Source of the DNA: JBGAPH01 sp046349955
GTDB lineage: Bacteria; Planctomycetota; Planctomycetia; Pirellulales; JBGAPH01
Length of the DNA stretch: 64,000 nt
NCBI GenBank assembly: GCA_046349955.1
Contig: JAXMBI010000007.1
Location: forward strand, 198,849-262,848
Direction: 5' to 3'
Shown: positions 7,673 through 15,184 of the stretch, one piece after another
Layout of the letters: each line of letters begins with the position of its first letter
How positions within the stretch are numbered: the stretch's first letter is position 1
Notes under the pieces: generated by a model
Databases searched by the model: none
The model's input: the letters and a program-made list of their open reading frames with translations, nothing else
Told to the model about the DNA's origin: nothing
Position numbers and translations under genes: made by a program

Positions 7673-10600
7673 TCAACCGGTGCGATCACCTTTCGTAGAC
7701 CATCGGCCCCTTGCCGAATAGAGAAGGACGGACAGCGTGAGCGCGTTCAGCGCGAGGACGATCGCCCTGGGCTCCGGAACCGCGGGGCTCGCGCTCGCTG
7801 CAAAGTTGGCTTTGAGGATCCCAAAGTCGTTCAAGTTGATTGCGGCGTTCGCATCGAAGTCGCCTTGATACCAAAACCCCTGCCGTCCGAAGTGGGCCTT
7901 GAGCAGGCCGAAGTCCTGCAGGTCCACGACCGAGTCGAGGTTGGCATCGCCCGGCAGAAGCGACAGTGGCGGCTCCGGATCGAGTTCCGCCCGCCAGCCC
8001 GCGCGATGACCCTGGGGATCGATGCCGGCGCCGGCGACGACCTTGCCATCGTCGGAGATCGCAGTCGCCTGCTCGAGCTTCCAGCCTGCCAGCGCCGCCG
8101 CGACGGCTGGATCCTGCGACAGGATCGCCTGAAGGTCTCGAAATCCGTGGAACGGATCCCAGATCGCCGGAACCGCTGTTCCCGCGCGCGAGAATTGTCC
8201 GACGATTCGGCTGCCATCGGCCGACACATCAAAAACGCGCGCGAACGAATTGGGCGAATTGTCTAGCTCGACCAGCCCGGTTTGCTCCGACCAGCGGAAC
8301 GGCGATTCCAGAACGCTGTCGCCGACGATGCGGTTGCTCGCCCCCACGACCACTTTTCCATCACGAGAGATCGCCACTCCGAGGTTGGAACGGACGCCCG
8401 GCGGATTCTCGATGCGTGCGAAGGGACCGCTCGGCGGCGCCACGAACGACCAGTAGTTTCCCCCTCCCTGAAACACATCAAAGTGGTCTTGGCCGAGCGT
8501 CCGCTGGCCGTCGCCAGAAACGTCGAAGGCCGCGCTAAGCGTCGCCCAGTCCGGAATCCCCATCCCCTGCATTCCGTTTTCAGGCGTCCAGCGAAAGGCC
8601 TCGGCGCCGCGCTTTGTGGTTCCGGCGCCCACAATCACTGTGCCGTCGAACGAAACGCCGGTTGCCGAACTTATGAAAGCGCCCTCGGGGAGGTCGCCGA
8701 GCGGCGTCATGCCTTCCTCGCGCGTCCAGCGAAAGGCCTCCGTGCTGTTCGGCAAGGTACGACTCGAACTCGAGCCGCCAACGATCACTCGTCCGTCTCC
8801 AGAGATCGCTGTGGCCGCAGAGAGACCTCCCGGCGCGAGCGCACCAAGGTCTTCTAGCCCCGCTTGCTTCGTCCACAGAAAGGCGTGCGCAGCCCTGCCT
8901 TGATCCGTGAATGTGCCTCCCACGACCGCATTGCCATCGGCTGAAATACCATGCACATCGGTGCGGAGATCACCAGGCAGACTGCCCAAAGGTGTGAACT
9001 CGGCGCCGGACGCGCACCGGCCCCCGGTCGCGGCCGCGCAGCCTGCAACGAACAAGGCCCAGGACCACCGACGCGAGACGGTCTGAAGTGAGAGCCGGCT
9101 CGATCGCCCTCGGCGTCCCAACAGGATCGTCGCCGCCAATCCCCCTAAAGACGCCAGGACGAAGCCGCTGGGTTCCGGAACGAGCTGCAGGCCGGCCGGG
9201 CGGTGGAGGTCGATCGATTGCGCCTTGTTCGTCAGCAACCGGAATGCATCGGGAGAGAAATCGTCTTGTGCCCCGGGCGCGGCAAAGAGTTCGACGAACG
9301 CGGGCGCCCCGAAGTTCTTGTAGGTCAGCACACTGATGGGATAGTCGCCCGCCGAAAGAGTGGCCACAGCCGTCGTCAACGCGGGGGCAACGCCATCTTC
9401 AGCGACAATCGAGTGGCCATCCGGGCTGATGGCGCCCACTCCGGCGACTTCGGTGAATGTCGCGCCGTCGATGGTCAACTGCACGCCGCTGAGAGAATCG
9501 AAGCCGAAAGTGAATTGGCCGTCCTGAGGCACATGCAAAACGCCCCGGGCCTCGAGCGCAAAGGCGTCGCTGGGCTGTTGGGGGCCAGGGAGATTCTGGT
9601 TTCCTCCGAACCAGCCCCGCTCCTCTCCGTACGGATCGCCAAAATTCACCGAGTTCACCGACACCGCGTCTACCTGATCGAGCGGCCCAGGCGCATCGAT
9701 CAGGCTGCGCGCGGCAGCAAGGTTTGCTAACTCGCCGGCGTGCCGCTGCACCTGCGTCAAGGCAAAGCCGCCTGCGACTGCAGGAATCGTGCCTACGAGA
9801 TCCCGGCCGGGATCGCCCACGAGGGCGAACTGTTTGTCGCCGGGCCCTTTAGCCTGAAGGCCAAAGGCCGCGGCGCTGGGGCCATTGAAGTAGACCACCT
9901 CGACATCGTGATCCCCCGGCCCCAGCTGCACAGTTCCCTGCGATCGACCCAGAGGATGCGTGCTAGGGTCGATCAGCGATCCGTAAGACGTGACTCGCGA
10001 TGCGGGTCCGTTAAATTTGGCGCCGTCAATCCAGAGTTCGAACCCGTCGTCGGAATTGACGGCGAACTCCCAGGTTCCCTCGCGGCCAGCGGGAATCCGA
10101 ATCGTGCCATGAGCCACTAACTGGAGGTTCTCCGCCGACGCCGGGACGACGTCGCCGCAACGGACGATTTCAAACCGCCGTCGATCTCCCGTCAACAGGC
10201 TGTCGCTGATCACCGGATGTGGGTAGCCGTCGGCGTACGACAGAACAGGAGTTTGGTAGTCGCGAACGATCGCCCCGGCCGGAGGCTGAAAAAGTCGGGT
10301 CAAGGCGACGTTCAGGTCGGTCTCCGGACCGAGCGCCGGTACATACAGTTCCCGCACGCCCCATAGGCCCTCGGCGCCCGCCGGACCAGGAAGATGCTGG
10401 GCTACGGGCGCGGGCGGATCGAAATCGCTGGCCAGCTGCGTTTCGTACTCGACGATGAACGGGGCAGGCTGATCCCGCGCGGCGCGCCAGCCGTCGGCCG
10501 AGAGCTGCACGTAGTCCTCATCGGCGCGCTTGCCATCGGGCTCCCCGTTGGCCCAATCCGTGTAGGTGAATGGCTCGCCGTCGGTCCACTTCCAGCCGAT

Positions 10601-11089
10601 TCCATCGCCCGGCAACCCGCCGAGGCCAACTTTGCCGTCGTGAGCCGGATTGGGCGGCGACGAGGCCGACTCGCCACCGCCGAACGCCTCGTCGTCGGTA
10701 AGCCCGATCCAGCCAAACCAGGAGGCGCCCTGCCATTGTTGCGATCGCAGGAAGGCGTTCTCCTGCGCAGTGCTCGGAGCGGCTAAGTGACCGAGGGCGT
10801 TCTTCCCTGTCACTGACTCACGGCTTGCGTTGGCGAGCGCATTTGCTTCGAGAAACGTATGTCGAGCGCCGTCTTCGCCGTTGGCGAAACGAGCGCTGGT
10901 CCACCCCGCGCCGCGCAGCTCGTACAGGTTCCAGGTTCCTCCAGGGCCGTACGGTCCGGTGACATACACCTGGGCCGGCAGGCTGCTGGGACAAAACGCG
11001 CTCACGGCGCAACAAACTGCCGCCCAGCGTCGCCAATTCACACGCGCGAGACCGCTGCCCCGCTTCCAGCCGATGAAGAGCCTAAACAT
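7673..11089 (-). CDS. Tandem PEP-CTERM double protein: lectin/PA14-like half fused to HAF-repeat/dockerin half
   Basis: One uninterrupted frame of 1138 residues. I start at MFRLFIGWKRG because GGAGAG lies 7 bases upstream. First half: signal peptide (about 16-40), C-type lectin-like domain (WFGWIGLTDDEAF, WKWTDGEPFTYTDW and GEPDGK, about 45-185), two PA14-like beta regions, then an internal PEP-CTERM signal (VPEP at 637-640, a hydrophobic helix, RRGRSSR). About 30 residues later comes a second hydrophobic signal-like stretch (WALFVAGCAAATGG). Second half: HAF repeats (GISADGNAVVGG, AISGDGRVIVGG), a dockerin pair (about 1046-1098) and a second VPEP at 1104-1107 with helix and basic tail. PEP-CTERM proteins are sorted by exosortase. 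Looks like two genes joined in frame. Confidence 0.75.
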   Translation of the reverse strand: MFRLFIGWKRGSGLARVNWRRWAAVCCAVSAFCPSSLPAQVYVTGPYGPGGTWNLYELRGAGWTSARFANGEDGARHTFLEANALANASRESVTGKNALGHLAAPSTAQENAFLRSQQWQGASWFGWIGLTDDEAFGGGESASSPPNPAHDGKVGLGGLPGDGIGWKWTDGEPFTYTDWANGEPDGKRADEDYVQLSADGWRAARDQPAPFIVEYETQLASDFDPPAPVAQHLPGPAGAEGLWGVRELYVPALGPETDLNVALTRLFQPPAGAIVRDYQTPVLSYADGYPHPVISDSLLTGDRRRFEIVRCGDVVPASAENLQLVAHGTIRIPAGREGTWEFAVNSDDGFELWIDGAKFNGPASRVTSYGSLIDPSTHPLGRSQGTVQLGPGDHDVEVVYFNGPSAAAFGLQAKGPGDKQFALVGDPGRDLVGTIPAVAGGFALTQVQRHAGELANLAAARSLIDAPGPLDQVDAVSVNSVNFGDPYGEERGWFGGNQNLPGPQQPSDAFALEARGVLHVPQDGQFTFGFDSLSGVQLTIDGATFTEVAGVGAISPDGHSIVAEDGVAPALTTAVATLSAGDYPISVLTYKNFGAPAFVELFAAPGAQDDFSPDAFRLLTNKAQSIDLHRPAGLQLVPEPSGFVLASLGGLAATILLGRRGRSSRLSLQTVSRRWSWALFVAGCAAATGGRCASGAEFTPLGSLPGDLRTDVHGISADGNAVVGGTFTDQGRAAHAFLWTKQAGLEDLGALAPGGLSAATAISGDGRVIVGGSSSSRTLPNSTEAFRWTREEGMTPLGDLPEGAFISSATGVSFDGTVIVGAGTTKRGAEAFRWTPENGMQGMGIPDWATLSAAFDVSGDGQRTLGQDHFDVFQGGGNYWSFVAPPSGPFARIENPPGVRSNLGVAISRDGKVVVGASNRIVGDSVLESPFRWSEQTGLVELDNSPNSFARVFDVSADGSRIVGQFSRAGTAVPAIWDPFHGFRDLQAILSQDPAVAAALAGWKLEQATAISDDGKVVAGAGIDPQGHRAGWRAELDPEPPLSLLPGDANLDSVVDLQDFGLLKAHFGRQGFWYQGDFDANAAINLNDFGILKANFAASASPAVPEPRAIVLALNALTLSVLLYSARGRWSTKGDRTG

Positions 11090-11247
11090 GATGTTCTCTC
11101 CGACAAGAGGTAGAATAGGAAAATGCATTCCGTTGGCGCGCACCGCGATCGCGATATGCCTGAATCAGTTTCGGTTCGATGGCCGTTCCGCCACTAAGGC
11201 AGCGTTTTTACGCGCCGGCGGCGTTAGCCTTCAGCAGCCCGCGATGC

Positions 11248-13476
11248 TCACCAATCGCCAGGTGGCGAGTCAAAATAATGAACGACCTTTTTCTTGTGCC
11301 CGCGGTCTTTGAATCCCTTCTGCAGCCATTGAACGGCATCTTGCGACACCTTCGATCGATGAATGAGCAGCGCGTGGAGGTTGGGCAGTTCTGCGTAGCC
11401 AGGGAGCGATGCGTCGCTGCGGATGACCTGGTCGAGCGATAAGTCAAAAAGTTCCGGAAAGCCGGCGAGGATCTGCGGATGTGGCTCAGAGCCCACCGGT
11501 GAGCGAACCTTCAGTTCACGCAGTTGCTGTAGCTCACTGATCGCCCGCCATCCCTCGGCGGAGATTCGACCGTCTACCGTTAGTGAGCCGAGCACGCGGC
11601 CCGGCCCCCAGGCAAGTCCCTCTCCCGTCACGTGAGGTGCGAAAACCTTGAGGTAGCGCAGCTGAGAGGCGCCCCGGAGATGCTGGAGCGTCTCGTCGGT
11701 TACTTTCCCCAGTGCCACATGGCGTCTCCCGCCGCTGCCCAAGTGGAGCGTACGCAACTGCGTGAGCTGCGAGAGAAACGCGGCGCCTTTGTCGGTGAGC
11801 TGAGGACACTCGAGCATTAGCGTGGTGAGACTTGGGAAGCCGCCGAGGACGGTGAGCCCCGCGTCGCTGAGATCAGGACAGCCGACGTACAAGGTTTCAA
11901 GTTCGACTAGTCCTTGGCAGTCGAGCAAGCCGCGGTCGGTAAACCCAGGACAATCCAGGTACAGCTGCTTCAACTCCGTCCACCGCCCCAAGCCGATCAG
12001 ATCACAGGCCTTCGAATCTCGAGTCGTTAAGCTGAACTCCCGCAGCGACGGTAGGCCGCGGCACGTTGCCAATTGTTCGACGATACGGTCTGCGTCGCCA
12101 CCGGCGGCGACCTCGACGTAAAGAGAGGTGACCGCCGGCAGTTCGGCGAGCGCGGCGAACTCCGCCGGGGACAACTCCTGTCCCGCAAAACTCGCCCGCC
12201 AGGTTTTGACCACCGCGCTCTTGCGATCAATCGCGATCGACAACCTGCCCGGAACTAGCTCGAGTCCCCCGATGCGGCGTGTGAGCCTCTGTCGGAAAGT
12301 GTCTACGTTCGGTCCGGGGAGCCGATTCGTGTGGGGTAGGAGTTGCCAGTGCGCGGCCTCGCCCGCTCGCCAGACCAGTTGCAACGGCGGCGCGAACAGG
12401 GGCAACGAATAGCTGGGAGCGGACCCGGGAAGCACCAAGGCAGCTAAGCTAACCGCGGCCAACCAGGTCCACACCACGCTGGTGCGCCGGGCGACGGCGG
12501 CGCTCAACACCTGCTCGAAGCGCTGCTTGAGCCCCCAAGCCGGCATGGCGGCGAACGCGAAGCCGAGTTGCGAATTGAGCCGGAGTTCTACGACCTCGAG
12601 CAGACAGCGGGCGTATTCCGCGGGAGAGCACTCCATCTCGCGCAGAACCTGTTCGTCGCAGGCCCGTTCGCGCTCGTCGCAGACTCGCCGATTGAGCCAC
12701 CACACCAGCGGATGAAACCACCACACCACCTGACTAACCACCTGCAGCCACGCCAGCAGGGGATCACTCCGCTTCAGATGCATCAGCTCGTGTGCGAGCA
12801 CCAGTTCGAGGCGGCGGCGCGGTCCTTCCGCGACCGCCGACGGCAGAATGATGCTTGGCCGCCAAACACCAAACGACACAGGTCCCACATCCTGGCTTAC
12901 GCGCACGGCCACCCGGCGTGACAGCCCAAGCCGCCGGCGGACCGAATTGCAGCAGGCCGACAGGTCTGGGCGCGGTTTCACGGTGTTCCGTAGCGTGACC
13001 AAAGAGCGTCGCCAGCGCTTCCACAGCGAGGCAATCACCAGTCCGCTGCCGATGAGCCAACATACGGTCAGGGCTCTCGGCAGCATCTTCGAGACTTTGG
13101 GCTTGGCGACTGCCGCGGCCTCTGGCGGCGCTAATGTCGCGCGACGGGCTTGAACGTCCTCGGGGAAGATGGCACCGCGAGGAAACAGCGCGTAGTGAGC
13201 CGGGAACTCGCCGCGTGTGGACTCGGGAGGAATCATCGCGACGGTAGGGTTGAGCGTCCAACCGCTCGAAACAATTTCGTAAGACCAAAACAGCGACGCC
13301 CAACTGAAGACTCCTGTCGGACTGGCCATTTCGATCGGAACCAAGCACTTGAGCAGCGCCACGACGCCGAGGGCGTACGCCAAGCGAGGCCGTCGTCGGC
13401 CCAAAGTGGTCAAGAGCGCCGCCACGATCAGGATCGTGACGGTCACCTCGATCAATTGCAGCCGAAAATCGAACAT
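11248..13476 (-). CDS. BlaR1/MecR1-like M56 metallopeptidase with LRR sensor domain
   Basis: A 742-residue membrane sensor protease. N-terminal membrane helices (LIEVTVTILIVAALLTTLG and others) flank a zinc-peptidase motif HELMH at residues 229-233, with a downstream VWWLNRRVCDERERACDE segment typical of M56. A transmembrane stretch near 345-365 is followed by about 370 residues with LRRs (LKQLYLDCPGFTDRGLLDCQ, LETLYVGCPDLSDAGL, LTTLMLECPQL). In BlaR1 this position holds a penicillin-binding domain; here it is an LRR, so the signal is probably not a beta-lactam. It follows blaI by 15 bases, the standard repressor-sensor operon. The presumed role is to cleave BlaI on signal. Confidence 0.82.
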   Translation of the reverse strand: MFDFRLQLIEVTVTILIVAALLTTLGRRRPRLAYALGVVALLKCLVPIEMASPTGVFSWASLFWSYEIVSSGWTLNPTVAMIPPESTRGEFPAHYALFPRGAIFPEDVQARRATLAPPEAAAVAKPKVSKMLPRALTVCWLIGSGLVIASLWKRWRRSLVTLRNTVKPRPDLSACCNSVRRRLGLSRRVAVRVSQDVGPVSFGVWRPSIILPSAVAEGPRRRLELVLAHELMHLKRSDPLLAWLQVVSQVVWWFHPLVWWLNRRVCDERERACDEQVLREMECSPAEYARCLLEVVELRLNSQLGFAFAAMPAWGLKQRFEQVLSAAVARRTSVVWTWLAAVSLAALVLPGSAPSYSLPLFAPPLQLVWRAGEAAHWQLLPHTNRLPGPNVDTFRQRLTRRIGGLELVPGRLSIAIDRKSAVVKTWRASFAGQELSPAEFAALAELPAVTSLYVEVAAGGDADRIVEQLATCRGLPSLREFSLTTRDSKACDLIGLGRWTELKQLYLDCPGFTDRGLLDCQGLVELETLYVGCPDLSDAGLTVLGGFPSLTTLMLECPQLTDKGAAFLSQLTQLRTLHLGSGGRRHVALGKVTDETLQHLRGASQLRYLKVFAPHVTGEGLAWGPGRVLGSLTVDGRISAEGWRAISELQQLRELKVRSPVGSEPHPQILAGFPELFDLSLDQVIRSDASLPGYAELPNLHALLIHRSKVSQDAVQWLQKGFKDRGHKKKVVHYFDSPPGDW

Positions 13477-13491
13477 GGTGCGGGCCGCCGG

Positions 13492-13887
13492 TCATTTCGT
13501 AGGCTTGGGAGGCGACGATTCGTACTGATCGAGCAAAGCGCGGAGCTCCGCCAGTTCTTCCGGCGAGGGGTTCCGCTCCGCAATCAAATGCTGCCACAAG
13601 GGGAGCGTTTGGCCGCCAAAAAGACGCCGCACGAGGTCGTTTACCGTGTCGCGAACGACGCTCGAGCGCTGAGCCGCCGCGCTGTAGACCTTGGTCCGGC
13701 CCTGCCGCCGCGCCTTGAGATACCCCTTCGTTTCCAGCCGCCGTAGATAGGTCTGCACGGTCACGTACGTCGGTGCGTCCGGGCCCGTCAGCGCTTCGCT
13801 CACTTGGGCGAGCGTCGCCTCGCCCAGCTCCCACACGGCGTGGACGATCTGCATTTCGTTCTTCGAAAGGGGCGCGCGCTTGGCCAT
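13492..13887 (-). CDS. BlaI/MecI/CopY-family transcriptional repressor
   Basis: A 131-residue winged-helix repressor starting MAKRAPLSKNEMQIVHAVWE, with GAGGA upstream. The core matches the family: TYVTVQTYLRRLETKGYLKA is the recognition helix and wing, followed by the R..V(Y)..A segment and a dimerising tail. Family members bind TACA/TGTA-type dyads and are cleaved by the partner BlaR protease. An in-frame ATG at 13932 would start inside the operator and is less plausible. It is the first gene of an operon with the M56-LRR sensor and probably autoregulates through the dyad at 13922-13931. Confidence 0.88.
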   Translation of the reverse strand: MAKRAPLSKNEMQIVHAVWELGEATLAQVSEALTGPDAPTYVTVQTYLRRLETKGYLKARRQGRTKVYSAAAQRSSVVRDTVNDLVRRLFGGQTLPLWQHLIAERNPSPEELAELRALLDQYESSPPKPTK

Positions 13888-13903
13888 GGCGTTTCCTCGC
13901 ATC

Positions 13904-13948
13904 AGTACGTCTGTACGCGAATGTACGTACAAACGTAATTGGCGTCAA
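13904..13948 (-). promoter_or_regulatory. blaI promoter overlapped by palindromic operator
   Basis: On the minus strand, -35 TTGACG (13943-13948) and -10 TACATT (13920-13925) are 17 bases apart. A perfect 10-bp palindrome TGTACGTACA (13922-13931) covers the -10 box, and a related GTAC-N4-GTAC lies just downstream at 13905-13916. This is the expected layout for BlaI autorepression. Confidence 0.65.
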
Positions 13949-14710
13949 GCGATCGGCGCGGAGATTTTCGGGCGGGGCGGCGGCCGCGTCCCAGGCGCCC
14001 CTGCTACGGCCTTCCGGCTCCGACCGGAACCCAATTCACCGTGTTCCGTCGCCAGGAGCAGGGCGTCTGCGGTCGCCCTGAGGAACGCTAATTCGCGGCG
14101 CGGGAGATTGCATTCTCTGGAAATAGAGCCTCCGGTACATATCGCTTTCGGCTTGGGATGCCTCGAGATCAGTCTTGTGCGCTGGAGATTCGTTTCGAGA
14201 TGAGCGCGATGCAATAGCTCGGCGTCCCGTTTGGTTGACAACCGACGGTGGTCCGACCAACCACGCCACAACATAGGGCGACTACAAACGTCACCACACA
14301 AGATCGTCCGTAAGAGCGGAACTGAGGCCGTCTCATTCAGATCCACACTCCGTCAGTCAACGTGTTTGGACGCCCCAGCGGACGGTGTCCAGGTCGGACG
14401 GGCAAGCCATGACTGGTCACCTTGCGGTTCGGAAGGCCGGCAGGTTCCGCCGTATTTTTGCGCGGGCTGATTTGGCCAACGTGGCCGAGGGTCAGCACTT
14501 GTCCAGTTGAGTCATGCGCTTCATCCGGGGCTGCCCAAGAGTCGATCTAGCTCCGGCGATTCAACGATAGCAACCACAGCGACTTCACGTTCACCAGGTG
14601 GTCGATACCTCTAGGCGATAGATGGGTGCGACTTGTTCCACTTGCCGGGCAGCGACACAGTTAGCCTCTGAAGCGATCGGCTGCCAGACAACGCCCGAGC
14701 TGCTTCGTCG
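13949..14710. other. Non-coding, possibly decayed region
   Basis: About 760 bases without a credible gene. Several short frames exist on both strands, but none has a family signature, a good start or a supporting binding site. A 24-base sequence at 14024-14047 is identical to 15193-15216, which encodes the C-terminal WNTVNWVP of the DUF6797 protein. It may be the scar of a lost paralogous gene end. Confidence 0.4.
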
Positions 14711-15070
14711 TCAAAGTTCTTGCAGTTTTACGATGTCCACCCGAACAAGGTCAGGTAGGTCTGCGAGCACATGAAAGGCGTCGAATGAAGTGTTTTGGAG
14801 ATGCACTCTTTCGGCGGAAAGCACGTAGTCATCCGCCAGGAACTGCCATTGGGGGCGAGCGGCAACATTCGAATCTCTAGTCGGAGACGTGCCGATGCCC
14901 GGTGCGGATCGAAAGTAAATCTCTACGACGCCATGTTCGGCGTCCGCTGCCCGAAGAACACGCAGGGCGTTCGCCCGCCGCCGGGCCGCAGATGCATAGA
15001 TACCGAGCGGAATTGAACTCGCAGTTACGCAAATAAGAAGCCAGCGAAGCGTGAACCTGAAGCGTGGCAT
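14711..15070 (-). CDS. Small membrane-anchored protein, possibly a shortened LRR protein
   Basis: About 119 residues from MPRFRFTLRWLLICVTASSI; a TTG or ATG two codons earlier is also possible. The opening basic patch and FTLRWLL helix is the usual planctomycete N-terminal anchor. After one membrane helix comes a helical A.RR.AL..L segment, as seen before LRR domains in this phylum. The end (LQNTSFDAFHVLADLPDLVR, then VDIVKLQEL) resembles the start of an LRR array that stops early at a TGA, so the gene may be truncated. No close neighbour on the same strand explains it. Confidence 0.45.
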   Translation of the reverse strand: MPRFRFTLRWLLICVTASSIPLGIYASAARRRANALRVLRAADAEHGVVEIYFRSAPGIGTSPTRDSNVAARPQWQFLADDYVLSAERVHLQNTSFDAFHVLADLPDLVRVDIVKLQEL

Positions 15071-15184
15071 TTGCAATCAGCCCGTTCTGCGGGTCAGGAG
15101 AAACTGCCACTCATTGTCGGCGACCGTAGTGGCATGGTGCAACAGCGGTCAATCGCGCCGCAGATGTGTGCTTCAGGAGCCGAC

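Noticed and set aside
13492..13932. Longer BlaI start at 13932
   Set aside because: It would begin inside the TGTACGTACA palindrome, downstream of no binding site; the ATG at 13887 has GAGGA in place.
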